Assembly (NCBI RefSeq): GCF_001884135.1
Contig: NZ_MAOC01000004.1
Span: 84,013 to 148,012, forward strand
Direction: 5' to 3'
DNA length: 64,000 nucleotides
Source: Bacillus nitratireducens
GTDB taxonomy: Bacteria > Bacillota > Bacilli > Bacillales > Bacillaceae_G
Below the pieces are notes generated by a model that saw nothing but the letters and a program-made list of their open reading frames with translations, did not search any database and had not been told where the DNA came from. The position numbers were made by a program, and so were the translations under genes. Of this stretch, positions 45,122 through 54,944 are shown piece by piece (position 1 is the first letter of the stretch; each line of letters opens with the position of its first letter).

Positions 45122-45276
45122 ATGAGAACACTTTCACTCCAGCGTTTTTTATAATCCTAGTATAACCATAAATTCCTATTCTATTTTACTTTTATTTGAA
45201 AATTAACAAAACTGTAGTTTTCTAATCTCTTTAAATTCTGTACAATATGATTATCTATTACATTGAGGTGAAGAAA

Positions 45277-46059
45277 ATGAAGGCACATGAAATCGAATAT
45301 AAATTATATGGCGATGATATGCAGTTCGTTGAAATTGAATTGGACCCAGAAGAAAGCGTTATCGCTGAAGCTGGCGCAATGATGATGATGGAAGATCATA
45401 TTGAAATGGAAACAATCTTCGGCGATGCTTCAGGACCATCTGGCGGCTTATTTGGAAAATTAATGGGCGCTGGTAAACGTCTCGTTACAGGTGAAAGCAT
45501 GTTTATGACTGTATTTACAAATACAGGTCATGGCAAACGCCACGTATCATTCGCCGCTCCGTATCCAGGAAAAATTATTCCTGTTGATTTAACAGAGTAT
45601 CAAGGAAAAGTCGTTTGTCAAAAAGACGCATTTCTTTGTGCCGCAAAAGGTGTTTCTATCGGAATCGAGTTTACAAAGAAAATTGGAACTGGTTTCTTCG
45701 GTGGTGAAGGTTTCATCATGCAGAAACTTGAAGGTGACGGACTTGCTTTCATGCACGCAGGTGGAACTGTATATAAACGTGAATTGAAACCTGGTGAAAA
45801 ACTTCGCATTGATACAGGTTGTCTCGTTGCAATGACAAAAGACGTTAACTATGATGTTGAATTCGTTGGAAAAGTAAAAACAGCCCTATTTGGCGGCGAA
45901 GGTTTATTCTTTGCAACGTTAGAAGGTCCTGGAACTGTTTGGATTCAGTCTTTAACACTTAGTCGCTTAGCAGCGCGCCTTACAAGTCCAGCAGCTCAAA
46001 GCAGCGGTGAAGGCAGCGTTTTAGGCGGACTTGGTCGCCTTTTAGATGGGAAAGAATAA
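45277..46059 (+). CDS. AIM24/TIGR00266-family protein
   Basis: 260 residues from the ATG at 45277 with GAGGTG upstream; the frame extends back to 45247 without a site. Family features: [29 protein letters not shown], the Gly-rich [85 protein letters not shown] and a final [14 protein letters not shown]. It is a soluble beta-helix-like protein; its function in bacteria is unknown. Monocistronic, with a terminator at 46111-46146. Confidence 0.9.
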   Translation: MKAHEIEYKLYGDDMQFVEIELDPEESVIAEAGAMMMMEDHIEMETIFGDASGPSGGLFGKLMGAGKRLVTGESMFMTVFTNTGHGKRHVSFAAPYPGKIIPVDLTEYQGKVVCQKDAFLCAAKGVSIGIEFTKKIGTGFFGGEGFIMQKLEGDGLAFMHAGGTVYKRELKPGEKLRIDTGCLVAMTKDVNYDVEFVGKVKTALFGGEGLFFATLEGPGTVWIQSLTLSRLAARLTSPAAQSSGEGSVLGGLGRLLDGKE

Positions 46060-46110
46060 ATAGTGTCCTTCTGGGGCCATAGCCATCAACTTAAGAGAAT
46101 GAATAAAATT

Positions 46111-46146
46111 AAAACACTCTTTCATACTACATGAAAGGGTGTTTTA
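46111..46146 (+). terminator. Terminator after the AIM24-family gene
   Basis: AAAACACTCTTTCAT-ACTAC-ATGAAAGGGTGTTTT followed by AATTTT. The far end also overlaps the stop codon of the opposite-strand fragment at 46144-46287. Confidence 0.88.
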
Positions 46147-46287
46147 ATTTTCGCCTACAAACAACAACAAGTTGGTTGAGAAGTTACACATACTAGGTGA
46201 AGAATTCCGAAATGAATTTTCCGAATCATCAGTCCATGATGTTAGATAATATCTCCAGACATAATGCTGTCCTCGTTTTTTCTCCAT
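46144..46287 (-). pseudogene. 5' fragment of a DUF4238-like (QHYV motif) gene
   Basis: 47 codons starting at an ATG with GGGGTG seven bases upstream. The N-terminus MEKKRGQHYVWRYYLTSWTD carries the QHYV-x-R-x-YL-x-x-(W/F)-x motif found at the start of DUF4238-type proteins, some of which are encoded near defence genes. After residue 21 the sequence loses resemblance and soon ends, so only the very start of the gene remains. The family call rests on one short motif. The surrounding 330 bases contain no other gene. Confidence 0.4.
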
Positions 46288-46474
46288 TTTGGTTCACCCC
46301 GCATTATTTAGATAAAATCTGCCTTAAGCCTACGGGGCAGGTTAGTTTAATAAGGTAATATTTGGATTACAATAGATATAAGTAAAAAATTAATAAGGTT
46401 TACTTCAGTAAAATAAGGTATATTATATTGGTTGAATAGATTCTCTTTAAAGACAAGAAAAGTAGGTGAACAAA

Positions 46475-46624
46475 GTGGGAAAATATCAATTGGATTACAA
46501 AAGTCAGGTAGCTGTGGCAAAGTTTCATGAAAAACAGACGCCTGCCAAATTTGATAAAAAGCAGCAACTTGAAAAATTGCGTGCGGAATATTTGAAAAAG
46601 AAGCAAAAACAAACTGATAAATAA
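46475..46624 (+). CDS. Small basic hypothetical protein (49 aa)
   Basis: A GTG at 46475, with AGGTG six bases upstream, opens 49 codons ending in TAA at 46624. The peptide is very basic and helical (DKKQQLEKLRAEYLKKKQKQTDK), with no membrane segment. A plausible promoter, TTTACT (46399-46404) then TATTAT 16 bases later, lies upstream, and the TTTACT-TC-AGTAAA dyad is at 46399-46412. I do not recognise the family. The ribosome site, promoter and codon pattern make it likely to be real. Confidence 0.5.
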   Translation: MGKYQLDYKSQVAVAKFHEKQTPAKFDKKQQLEKLRAEYLKKKQKQTDK

Positions 46625-46730
46625 CATGTTACGTTTTCCCTAATTTTCTGTATATGGTGCAAACAAATACAAGAAAATAGGTAAGTTATTCATCGTTCAA
46701 ATATATACAGGCTATTTTTCAAACCTCTTA

Positions 46731-46764
46731 TTTAATGAACTAACGCATGCGTTAGTTCATTAAA
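46731..46764. repeat. Perfect 34-bp palindrome
   Basis: Two 17-base arms, TTTAATGAACTAACGCA and its exact complement, meet with no spacer. There is no following T tract on the plus strand, so it is not a normal terminator. The ACTAACG...CGTTAGT core resembles TetR-family operators. Confidence 0.75.
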
Positions 46765-46771
46765 TATAAAT

Positions 46772-46808
46772 AAAAAAGTCGATTCCTTGAGATTGAAATC
46801 GATTTTTT
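46772..46808 (-). terminator. Terminator after the MerR-family gene
   Basis: On the minus strand AAAAAATCGATT pairs with AATCGA-C-TTTTTT around a 10-base loop. It overlaps the stop codon region of the MerR gene. Confidence 0.75.
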
Positions 46809-47577
46809 ATTTAGGTGGACTATACAAACCATTTTTAACCATATAACATTCCATCGCTTCATTAAGCCATAACTCTTCTTCCTCTGTATAAGGAGAGGGC
46901 ATCACATTATTATATTGTTCTTCTACATTCTCTAATTTACCTAGAGAATACATTGTCTCTTCGCCGACATACTTAAGAGTCGCTTTCATATGTTCATCAA
47001 CCAATTTTTGCACTTCTGAATCCTCAATTTGTCTTCCAAATAACCTTTTCACTTCTTTTGCTAAACGAACAAACTCTTTATCAAGTGCTATGCCCTCTTC
47101 TTCCGGCTTATTATATAATCCATCAGCCACTTCTTTTGATACATATTCTTCAAGCCATAAACGTTGTTCGTTTTCTTTTTGGATACTATTAATTAAGCTC
47201 ATTAATATGTTACTATCTACCTCTTCATCTTCCTTAAGGCATACCATTGTTCGTTCAATCGCCTTTATCGAAACTTCAAGTTGTTTTTTCTTTTCTTCAA
47301 AAGCTACCCTTTGATTTTGTAATGTTTCTTTTAAGCTTATATTCAAACTTTTCACATTGAGCATGCCACGAATTTCTTCTAAACTATATCCTAATACTTT
47401 AAGACTCACTATTTTTTGGAGCGCTAATATATCTTTATCTTTATATACACGGTGTCCTGAACTTATATTTTTTTCAGGTTTAAGCAATCCAATTTCATCG
47501 TAATATTGTAGTGTCCGTATTGATGTGCCTGTTCTCTTTGAAAACTCACCAATTGAATAGCCTTCCTTTTTGCTCAT
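46807..47577 (-). CDS. MerR-family regulator with TipAS-type effector domain
   Basis: 256 residues. N-terminal MerR winged helix (YSIGEFSKRTGTSIRTLQYYDEIGLLKPEKNISSGHRVY), a dimerisation helix (about 80-125), and a C-terminal all-helical domain of about 110 residues (RLWLEEYVSKEVADGLYNKPEEEGIALDKEFVRLAKEVKRLFG... EEELWLNEAMECYMVKNGLY) that fits TipAS, the domain that binds thiopeptide antibiotics or other drugs. It probably activates its own promoter, which has the 19-base spacer typical of MerR targets (47610-47640). AGGAGG precedes the ATG. No obvious efflux target is adjacent. Confidence 0.87.
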   Translation of the reverse strand: MSKKEGYSIGEFSKRTGTSIRTLQYYDEIGLLKPEKNISSGHRVYKDKDILALQKIVSLKVLGYSLEEIRGMLNVKSLNISLKETLQNQRVAFEEKKKQLEVSIKAIERTMVCLKEDEEVDSNILMSLINSIQKENEQRLWLEEYVSKEVADGLYNKPEEEGIALDKEFVRLAKEVKRLFGRQIEDSEVQKLVDEHMKATLKYVGEETMYSLGKLENVEEQYNNVMPSPYTEEEELWLNEAMECYMVKNGLYSPPK

Positions 47578-47609
47578 CCTACACTCCTCCTAACAATATG
47601 TTTACAAAA

Positions 47610-47640
47610 ATCATACTCCCTCACGTAACTGTAGGTTCAA
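47610..47640 (-). promoter_or_regulatory. MerR-type promoter with 19-base spacer
   Basis: On the minus strand TTGAAC (47640-47635), 19 bases, TATGAT (47615-47610). The spacer contains an imperfect dyad CCTACAGT...ACGTGAGG. Confidence 0.75.
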
Positions 47641-47718
47641 GCCTTTTTTCAAAAAGAATGAATCAAGTTCCTCACTGCATATATTGAACTATACCTTTTC
47701 TTAAGGAGGGCTTTCTTG

Positions 47719-48441
47719 ATGCGTACTCCTTTATCCTTTGATAAAGATACTGCCATATTATTAGCATCTTGCTGCGATCTAACGTATGAACAATATAAAC
47801 AAAATGGGATTTTTGAAATACCTGATGGATTCCAATATGTACAAGGCTTTCAAGGGACAGCGATTCAAACGATGGAATGGTTTGGGTTCATATTAGAATC
47901 TGAAGATACGATTATTGTAGCTTTTAGGGGTACACAAACAGATACAGACTGGATTATCGATTCACTCGTCAACCAAAGACCATACCCATATGCTTTAAAT
48001 AGTGGAAATGTCCATAACGGCTTCCTTTCTATTTATGAATCTTGCCGAGATTCTATTATGGATATGCTCGTATCATTGCCAGCCCATAAGAAACTTCTTG
48101 CAACAGGTCATAGCTTAGGAGGGGCACTCGCTACATTACACATACTAGATGCACGTATAAATACTGCCTTCTCACAGTACGGTCTTTATACATTTGCCTC
48201 TCCAAAAGTTGGAGATATCGCCTTTCGAAATTATTATAAACTGCAAGTAGCTAGTAGCTTTCGTTTCGTCAACTTATTCGATGTCGTTCCACTTCTCCCT
48301 CCCCGAAACATAAATTTTAATGATCGTGATTGGGAATATGCACACGTTCATCACAACATGACATTTACGAAAAATACAAAATCCATTATAAATAATCATT
48401 CCATTACAACATACAAAACATGTCTGACTTCTCATTTTTAA
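47719..48441 (+). CDS. Class 3 lipase-family alpha/beta hydrolase
   Basis: 240 residues from the ATG at 47719 (AAGGAGGG eight bases upstream). Lipase_3 features: IIVAFRGTQTDTDWIIDSLVNQ near residue 72, the nucleophile elbow TGHSLGGALATL (Ser near 133), TFASPKVGD and a downstream Asp/His region (FVNLFDVVPLLPP ... YAHVHHNM). No signal peptide is apparent, so it is probably cytoplasmic or exported by a non-classical route. It likely hydrolyses acylglycerols or other esters. Confidence 0.87.
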   Translation: MRTPLSFDKDTAILLASCCDLTYEQYKQNGIFEIPDGFQYVQGFQGTAIQTMEWFGFILESEDTIIVAFRGTQTDTDWIIDSLVNQRPYPYALNSGNVHNGFLSIYESCRDSIMDMLVSLPAHKKLLATGHSLGGALATLHILDARINTAFSQYGLYTFASPKVGDIAFRNYYKLQVASSFRFVNLFDVVPLLPPRNINFNDRDWEYAHVHHNMTFTKNTKSIINNHSITTYKTCLTSHF

Positions 48442-48518
48442 CCAGTAAACAATTGGAAATTGAATATTTATATACTATAATAAATCTATGAAATGACTTT
48501 CGGATGAGGGGACCTTAC

Positions 48519-48653
48519 ATGCTAAAATTTTTCTTTGCACTTTTTCTTATAATAATTTTTTCGTTTACAGGTTTCTTTACATTTTCATACTTTGCGACAG
48601 GGGAATATGGTGGAACAGGTATAATATATACCACTATCCCATTTCTTTCTTAA
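48519..48653 (+). CDS. Small hydrophobic peptide (44 aa)
   Basis: ATG at 48519 with GAGGGG upstream, 44 codons to TAA at 48653. The peptide is a single membrane helix (LKFFFALFLIIIFSFTGFFTFSYF) followed by a short Gly/Thr-rich tail (TGEYGGTGIIYTTIPFLS). It is followed by a strong terminator. I do not recognise it; the ribosome site and terminator suggest that it is expressed. Confidence 0.5.
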   Translation: MLKFFFALFLIIIFSFTGFFTFSYFATGEYGGTGIIYTTIPFLS

Positions 48654-48664
48654 GCAAAATAAGT

Positions 48665-48697
48665 AAAACGAGCTTAATCTCATTAAGCTCGTTTTAT
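48665..48697 (+). terminator. Terminator after the small hydrophobic peptide
   Basis: AAAACGAGCTTAAT pairs with ATTAAGCTCGTTTT around a three-base loop. Confidence 0.9.
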
Positions 48698-48738
48698 TTT
48701 TCTAAGCAATCGTATTCCTGATTTAAAGGTGAATAAAT

Positions 48739-48763
48739 AAAAGCCCCTTCAAAAGGGGCTTTT
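48739..48763 (-). terminator. Terminator of the glg operon
   Basis: AAAAGCCCCTT-CAA-AAGGGGCTTTT, just after the glgP stop codon. Confidence 0.92.
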
Positions 48764-48765
48764 AT

Positions 48766-51174
48766 CTAAAACAGTTTAACAGTATTACCAATTCCCCAAA
48801 TTTCATTACTGTACTGCAAAATTGTTCGATCACTCGCAAAATGCCCAGATTGTGCAATGTTCAAAATCGACATTTCCAGCCATTTCTGCCTATTTTCATA
48901 GGCCCTTCCGACAGCTTCTTGTCTTTCAGCATATGGGCTAAAATCCCGAAGAACGAAGTATTCATCGTTTTGAATAACGAGAGAATCATAAATCGCTTCA
49001 AATTCAGCTCCCGACTGTGCAAAGAAACCATTCGTTAACTGATCTACTACTTTTTTAATATGCATATTATGGTGATAATAATCACTTGCACGATATCCAC
49101 CATTTTGATAGTAATGAAGAACCTCATCTGCCGTTAAGCCAAAAATGAAGCAGGCATCATCACCGACCCTGTCTTTTATTTCAATATTAGCCCCATCTAA
49201 CGTTCCGAGTGTGATTGCACCATTCATCATGAATTTCATGTTACCTGTTCCCGATGCTTCTTTACTCGCAGTTGAAATTTGTTCACTTACATCTGCCGCC
49301 GGGAATATATCTTCAGCTAAAGAAACTCGGTAGTTTTCTAGAAAGATAACTTTCATAAACTGACTTACGTACGGATCATTATTTACTTTTCTTGCAAGCT
49401 CATTTATTAATTTAATAATTTTCTTCGCATAATAATAGCCAGGTGATGCTTTCGCTCCAAAAATAAAAGTACGCGGGTAAAATGAAAAACTAGTATCCTC
49501 TTTTAAACGGTTATACAAGTATAAAATATGAAGAACATTTAATAATTGTCGTTTATAGGCATGTAGTCTTTTCACTTGCACATCAAAAATAGAATTTGGA
49601 TCAATCGTGATCCCCATTTTATTATGAATGCGCTCCGCTAAAATAATCTTACGCTCTTGTTTTACCCCTGCAAGCATTTCTTGGAAACTAACATCGTGTT
49701 GAAATGTTTGCAGAGCTTGAAGCTTAATCGGTTCTTTCTTCCACTCTGTTCCAATCGCTTCCGAAATAAGATTCGTCAGCTGCGGATTCGCCTTCATTAG
49801 CCAGCGCCTATGAGCAATTCCATTCGTTTTATTATTAAACTTATCTGGATAAAATTCATAGAACAATCTCATTTCACGCTGCTTTAAAATTTCTGTGTGG
49901 ATTTTCGCTACACCATTAACGCTATGGCTACCGACAATCGCTAAATGAGCCATTTTCACAAGGTCATGCGCAATAATGGCCATGTCCTCAATACGCTTCC
50001 AATCGTACGTATAACGGTCCCAAAGCTCATGACAGAAACGTTCATTAATTTCTTCAATAATCATATAAATTCTCGGTAATAACGGTTTAAAAATGTGAAT
50101 TGGCCATTTCTCAAGCGCTTCTGATAACGTCGTATGATTCGTATAGGAAATCGTCTGCGTTGTTATGTGCCAAGCTTCTTCCCATGTCAATTTTTCTTCG
50201 TCTAATAAAATACGCATAAGTTCTGGAATTGCTAGAACCGGATGTGTATCGTTTATATGAATCGCGATTTTTTCATGTAACTGACGAAGACTACCGTGTC
50301 TCTCCCTGTGCATACGAACGATATTTTGCAAACTTGCTGATACGAGGAAATATTGTTGTTTCAAACGAAGTATTTTCCCCTCATCATGCGTATCATCTGG
50401 ATATAAAAACTCCGATACAGCCTCTGTTTCACGCTTATATTTCAAAATATCTTTACAATTTTGCGGGAATGGAACTGGCTCCGCATTCCAAAGTCTGAGC
50501 GTGTTTACAGTACTTGTTTCATACCCTATAACTGGTACATCGTATGGTACTGCCATAATAACTTCTGCATTTGTATGCCTGAACTCTAAACGCCCATCAA
50601 TTTCTAGCGGTTCAACGCTTCCGAAATAACTTACTTCTACAGCTTGATCATACCTTCTTACTTCCCAAACATTTTCATGAAGAAGCCACTGTTCTGGAAA
50701 TTCTACTTGATAGCCATCAACAATTTTTTGATCAAACAGGCCATGCTTATAACGAATACCACAGCCATGTCCTGGTAAGTTTAAAGAAGCAAGCGAGTCG
50801 AGGAAACAGGCTGCTAATCGTCCAAGCCCACCATTTCCAAGTCCTGCATCTGCTTCAACTTCTTCTAACTCGTGCAAAGAAATTCCAAGTTCAGAAAGCC
50901 CCTTTTCACATACATCCCTGATACCTAAGTTTAATATGTTGCTTCCAAGCAAACGCCCGAGTAAAAATTCAATGGATAAGTAATACATTTGCTTTTGGTC
51001 TCCAGACCGATAACTTTCATTCGTTGCAATCCATTGACTATTCATATACTCACGTACCATATGACCAAGCGTATTATACTGATCACGAGTTGTAGAATCT
51101 TTGAAACTTTTCCCATACATCGTTTCTAATTTTTCTAGAAAAGCGGATTTGAAACTTTCAACATGAGTAAACAT
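48766..51174 (-). CDS. glgP: Glycogen phosphorylase
   Basis: 802 residues, GT35. Features: QMYYLSIEFLLGRLLGSNILNLG, EVEADAGLGNGGLGRLAACFLDSLA, GIRYKHGLFDQKI, HINDTHPVLAIPELMRILLDE, KRLHAYKRQLLNVLHILYLYNR and the PLP lysine in EASGTGNMKFMMNGAITLGTLDGANIE. It releases glucose-1-phosphate from glycogen. It is the last gene of the operon, 18 bases after glgA, so synthesis and breakdown enzymes are made together, as in B. subtilis. Confidence 0.96.
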   Translation of the reverse strand: MFTHVESFKSAFLEKLETMYGKSFKDSTTRDQYNTLGHMVREYMNSQWIATNESYRSGDQKQMYYLSIEFLLGRLLGSNILNLGIRDVCEKGLSELGISLHELEEVEADAGLGNGGLGRLAACFLDSLASLNLPGHGCGIRYKHGLFDQKIVDGYQVEFPEQWLLHENVWEVRRYDQAVEVSYFGSVEPLEIDGRLEFRHTNAEVIMAVPYDVPVIGYETSTVNTLRLWNAEPVPFPQNCKDILKYKRETEAVSEFLYPDDTHDEGKILRLKQQYFLVSASLQNIVRMHRERHGSLRQLHEKIAIHINDTHPVLAIPELMRILLDEEKLTWEEAWHITTQTISYTNHTTLSEALEKWPIHIFKPLLPRIYMIIEEINERFCHELWDRYTYDWKRIEDMAIIAHDLVKMAHLAIVGSHSVNGVAKIHTEILKQREMRLFYEFYPDKFNNKTNGIAHRRWLMKANPQLTNLISEAIGTEWKKEPIKLQALQTFQHDVSFQEMLAGVKQERKIILAERIHNKMGITIDPNSIFDVQVKRLHAYKRQLLNVLHILYLYNRLKEDTSFSFYPRTFIFGAKASPGYYYAKKIIKLINELARKVNNDPYVSQFMKVIFLENYRVSLAEDIFPAADVSEQISTASKEASGTGNMKFMMNGAITLGTLDGANIEIKDRVGDDACFIFGLTADEVLHYYQNGGYRASDYYHHNMHIKKVVDQLTNGFFAQSGAEFEAIYDSLVIQNDEYFVLRDFSPYAERQEAVGRAYENRQKWLEMSILNIAQSGHFASDRTILQYSNEIWGIGNTVKLF

Positions 51175-51192
51175 TTATTCACCACCTCAATG

Positions 51193-52623
51193 TTATTCCA
51201 TGAGACCTTTATACAATTTCTTGTACGCAAGAGCCGATTTCCCCCAGCTATAATCTTCAGTCATCGCTTGCTTTACAAGCCTATCCCATACCGGTTTATC
51301 TTGATAAAACTCAATTGCACGAAGAACTGTATGTAACATGTCATGTGCATTAAAGTTCGTAAAGCTAAAGCCATTTCCAATTCCAGTTTCTTCATCGTAA
51401 GAATGTACAGTATCATTTAATCCGCCTGTTTCTCTTACAATTGGAATCGTACCATATGCTAGTGCAATAAGTTGTCCAAGGCCACACGGTTCAAACAGCG
51501 ATGGCATTAAAAACAAATCGCTTCCCGCATATACTTGATGCGCTAACTCTTCATTAAATCCGATATATACTTTTACCTTTTCTGGATACTCGTATGCCAT
51601 CCATTCAAAGAACTGCTCGTATTCAGAATCGCCTGATCCCAAAATAATACATTGTACATCTTCTTCCATTATTTCACGGAATACAGTACGTACTAGATCA
51701 AGCCCCTTTTGCTTCGTTAATCGTGTTACCATCGAAATAACTGGCGTATCTTCTTTTTCTGGCAAACCAAAATAACGCTGCAATGCACGTTTATTTTCAT
51801 TCTTTCCATCTAATGACTCTGCACTATACTGAGCAGTAATATACGAATCTGTTTCTGGATTATATACGCTCGTATCAATTCCATTTACAATGCCACTAAG
51901 CTTATTGTTATTCTTTCGTAACAATCCATCTAACTTCTCACCGAAAAACTCATATTGAATCTCTTCTTTATATGTCGGGCTAACCGCTGTAATTTGGTCA
52001 GATGCGATAATACCGCCTTTCATAAAGTTCACGTTTCCATAAAACTCAAGCTGTTCACTATGAAAATATTCATGACCAAGCTCCAGTAAGTCGTACATCA
52101 CTTCAGGAGGAAATACACCTTGGAACTGCAAGTTATGAATCGTATATACTGTTTTAATATGCTCATATAACGGGTTATCTTGATACTTTTCACGAAGCAA
52201 GAAATTAACCATAGCTGTGTGCCAATCATGGCTATGAAGAACATCTACTTCGAAATCAAGATGCGGAATACACTCTAAAACTGCTTTTGAAAAATAAGAA
52301 AAACGCTCCCCATCATCATAATGACCATATAGAGAATCTCTCTTAAAATAATATTCATTATCTATTAAGTAATACGTAATCCCATCCTGCTCACCTTTTA
52401 AAATCCCGCAATATTGGTTTCTCCATCCAAGAGGAACGTTAATTACTTTATGAAGCGTACATCCTTCTCTTAGCTCTTTCGGGATAAGACTGTAGTTCGG
52501 AAGTATAATGCGAACATTCACTCCTAATTTTTTTAATTCTTTTGGGAGCGCTCCTGCTACATCAGCTAGACCTCCGGATTTAATAAACGGTACACATTCT
52601 GATACTGCAAATAAAATATTCAC
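51193..52623 (-). CDS. glgA: Glycogen synthase
   Basis: About 476 residues from the GTG at 52623, which gives the standard start [26 protein letters not shown]5 family: KSGGLADV binds ADP-glucose, and [32 protein letters not shown] is the C-terminal sugar-nucleotide site. The frame is open for another 30 codons to 52713, but that part reaches into a hairpin at 52712-52749 and does not resemble the family, so I do not include it. The ribosome binding site at the GTG is weak. It elongates alpha-1,4-glucan from ADP-glucose. Confidence 0.93.
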   Translation of the reverse strand: MNILFAVSECVPFIKSGGLADVAGALPKELKKLGVNVRIILPNYSLIPKELREGCTLHKVINVPLGWRNQYCGILKGEQDGITYYLIDNEYYFKRDSLYGHYDDGERFSYFSKAVLECIPHLDFEVDVLHSHDWHTAMVNFLLREKYQDNPLYEHIKTVYTIHNLQFQGVFPPEVMYDLLELGHEYFHSEQLEFYGNVNFMKGGIIASDQITAVSPTYKEEIQYEFFGEKLDGLLRKNNNKLSGIVNGIDTSVYNPETDSYITAQYSAESLDGKNENKRALQRYFGLPEKEDTPVISMVTRLTKQKGLDLVRTVFREIMEEDVQCIILGSGDSEYEQFFEWMAYEYPEKVKVYIGFNEELAHQVYAGSDLFLMPSLFEPCGLGQLIALAYGTIPIVRETGGLNDTVHSYDEETGIGNGFSFTNFNAHDMLHTVLRAIEFYQDKPVWDRLVKQAMTEDYSWGKSALAYKKLYKGLME

Positions 52624-52711
52624 CTGTTGTTCCACTGCACGAAAAGCGTATACATCACAAATCGCTCTTCTTACAGCTTCCTCCCTTCGAGTTTTCATGT
52701 AGAGTAAAACC

Positions 52712-52749
52712 ATAATTAGTGGGGGTTTTCTAAATCCCCCACTAATTAT
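52712..52749. repeat. Hairpin between glgD and glgA, related to the structured repeat
   Basis: ATAATTAGTGGGGG and CCCCCACTAATTAT form a perfect 14-bp stem with a 10-base loop. The GTGGGGG...CCCCCAC core matches the 5' stem of the 159-bp elements. It starts 11 bases after the glgD stop and may attenuate glgA-glgP transcription or stabilise an mRNA end. Confidence 0.7.
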
Positions 52750-52760
52750 GTACCTGCTAT

Positions 52761-53795
52761 TTACGAATAACTATTGATTGTACTATTTTGTACACTACCT
52801 TTTTCTACAACATATGGCTCATCAGCACTTCCTTTTAACACTACGCCGTCGCCAAGTTTCACGTCTTTATCAATAATAACACCGTCTATTATACAATTAT
52901 CTCCAATTTTACTCTTTTGCATAATAATGCTATTACGAACAATTGAACCTTTTCCAATTTTAACAGAACGGGAGATAACACTATTTTCTACTTCTCCTTC
53001 AATAATACTGCCGTTTGCAATCATTGTATTTTTCACGGCTGCACCCTTCAGGTAACGAGTTGGTGGTTCATCTTTTACTTTCGTAAAGATCGGTGCTTCT
53101 TTCTTAAATAATTGCTTCCAAATAGAAGGCTGCAAAATTTCTAAGCTATGTTTATAGTAACTTTCAATCGAATCAATAATTGCTACATATCCTGTATGCT
53201 CATACGTAGCAATATGCAGTGATTTTCCGCGCTTTTCTCTCACTACATCAAATAAACTATATTGCTCCACATCTTTATATGTCTCAAATAAATCTAGCAA
53301 TAATTGTTTCTTTAACACATATGTTTGAAGCGAAACCCCTTCATGACAAACTTCAGTAATATCTGCAGACGTATGTATATGTCGCTTTAGCACCGCTTGA
53401 AAATTTAACGCTGTTACAAGATGGCTATTCGTAATAACAACATACTCTTCTCTGCTTCTTAGAAAATAATCAATATGTCTTCTAAAATGTGCAAAAGATC
53501 CAAATTCGTCATGATCACATTGGCAATTCGGTGGGAATAAAAACAGGCCATCACGCTTTCTATCTAAATCCCACTGTTTTCCTGAACCGACATGATCCAT
53601 TAAAGAACGATTTTTATGACTTGTAAAAACCGCCACGCTATGAATATTAGAATTCACCATATTTGAAAGCATGAAATCAATGAGTCGGTAACGGCCTCCA
53701 AACGGTAACGCCGCTAATGAACGATGCCCTGTTACTTTCTTTAAGGAAGGAAAACTTCCCGTTGCATTAATAATTCCTAACATTTTTTCTCCCAT
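52761..53795 (-). CDS. glgD: Glucose-1-phosphate adenylyltransferase, GlgD subunit
   Basis: 344 residues. It resembles GlgC in its N-terminal nucleotidyltransferase fold ([25 protein letters not shown]) and C-terminal left-handed beta-helix repeats ([35 protein letters not shown]), but the glycine-rich GG-x-G-x-RL catalytic loop of GlgC is replaced by [13 protein letters not shown]. This is the usual pattern of GlgD, a regulatory partner that forms the GlgCD complex. GGGGG lies eight bases before the ATG. Confidence 0.93.
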   Translation of the reverse strand: MGEKMLGIINATGSFPSLKKVTGHRSLAALPFGGRYRLIDFMLSNMVNSNIHSVAVFTSHKNRSLMDHVGSGKQWDLDRKRDGLFLFPPNCQCDHDEFGSFAHFRRHIDYFLRSREEYVVITNSHLVTALNFQAVLKRHIHTSADITEVCHEGVSLQTYVLKKQLLLDLFETYKDVEQYSLFDVVREKRGKSLHIATYEHTGYVAIIDSIESYYKHSLEILQPSIWKQLFKKEAPIFTKVKDEPPTRYLKGAAVKNTMIANGSIIEGEVENSVISRSVKIGKGSIVRNSIIMQKSKIGDNCIIDGVIIDKDVKLGDGVVLKGSADEPYVVEKGSVQNSTINSYS

Positions 53796-53813
53796 TCATT
53801 TCATCCCCCTTTT

Positions 53814-54944
53814 CTATTTTCCTTCAGCAATTAGTACTACATCGTCAACATTTTTTTCTGGGCGAATTATTGTCCCATCTTCAATAACCATTTCTGATCC
53901 AACAATCGCTCTTTCAATCACAACGTTTTTACCAATCTTTGCCCCAGGCATAACGACAGAATCGATTACCATACTACCTTCTTCTACCGTTACTCCTTGG
54001 AATAAAACAGAATGCTTCACGTCCCCTTCAATGACGCATCCTTCATTAATAAGTGATTCTTCTACTTTTGCCTGTTCTGCAATATATTGAGGCGGCTCGT
54101 TTGGATTCACAGAATAAATGCGCCAATTACGATCGTTCAAGTTCAACGATGTTTCATCACGAAGTAAATCCATATTCGCTTCCCATAAGCTTTTCACCGT
54201 TCCAACATCTTTCCAATATCCTTCAAACGGATACGCCATCAACTTCTTCCCTTCATCTAATAGAAGTGGAAGTACATCTTTTCCGAAGTCATTACTAGAT
54301 TCAGGATTTCTTGCATCCATCTCTAAATATTCTTTTAAAATAGCCCAGTTAAAAATATAAATTCCCATTGATGCAAGGTTACTTCTTGGAAATTGCGGTT
54401 TCTCCTCAAATTCAACAACTTCCATCTCTTCATTTGTATTCATGATGCCAAAGCGACTTGCTTCATCCCAAGGCACTTCAATAACAGAAATTGAAACATC
54501 TGCTTCTTTCTCAATATGGTAATCTAGCATTTTACTGTAATCCATTTTATAAATATGATCGCCTGATAAAATAAGGACATATTCTGGTTCGTACTGACTT
54601 AAATAGTTTAAGTTTTGATAAATAGCACTTGCCGTACCTGTATACCACTTCACCCCTGAAGACTCCGCATAGGGAGGTAACACAGTGACTCCACCGTTTA
54701 CACGATCAAGATCCCAAGCATTTCCGATTCCAATATAATTATGAAGTTCTAGCGGTTGATATTGTGTTAAAATCCCCACCGTTTCAATACCGGAGTTTGC
54801 GCAGTTACTTAACGTAAAATCAATAATGCGATATTTACCACCAAATGGAACAGCTGGCTTAGCTAAATTTTTTGTTAATGCACTTAAACGACTACCTTTT
54901 CCCCCTGCTAGTAACATTGCTACGCACTTTTGTTTTTGAGCCAT
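53814..54944 (-). CDS. glgC: Glucose-1-phosphate adenylyltransferase, GlgC subunit
   Basis: 376 residues. Catalytic loop [29 protein letters not shown], the substrate region [23 protein letters not shown] and WKDVGTV. The C-terminal beta-helix domain (about 290-370) is also visible. It makes ADP-glucose from glucose-1-phosphate and ATP. Its start overlaps the 3' end of glgB by 53 bases in another frame. A GGGGAG lies about 11 bases before the ATG. Confidence 0.96.
   Translation of the reverse strand: MAQKQKCVAMLLAGGKGSRLSALTKNLAKPAVPFGGKYRIIDFTLSNCANSGIETVGILTQYQPLELHNYIGIGNAWDLDRVNGGVTVLPPYAESSGVKWYTGTASAIYQNLNYLSQYEPEYVLILSGDHIYKMDYSKMLDYHIEKEADVSISVIEVPWDEASRFGIMNTNEEMEVVEFEEKPQFPRSNLASMGIYIFNWAILKEYLEMDARNPESSNDFGKDVLPLLLDEGKKLMAYPFEGYWKDVGTVKSLWEANMDLLRDETSLNLNDRNWRIYSVNPNEPPQYIAEQAKVEESLINEGCVIEGDVKHSVLFQGVTVEEGSMVIDSVVMPGAKIGKNVVIERAIVGSEMVIEDGTIIRPEKNVDDVVLIAEGK

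Noticed and set aside
45122-45276. Riboswitch or T-box in the leader before the AIM24-family gene
   Set aside because: No conserved riboswitch core or T-box sequence is visible, and no terminator/antiterminator pair.
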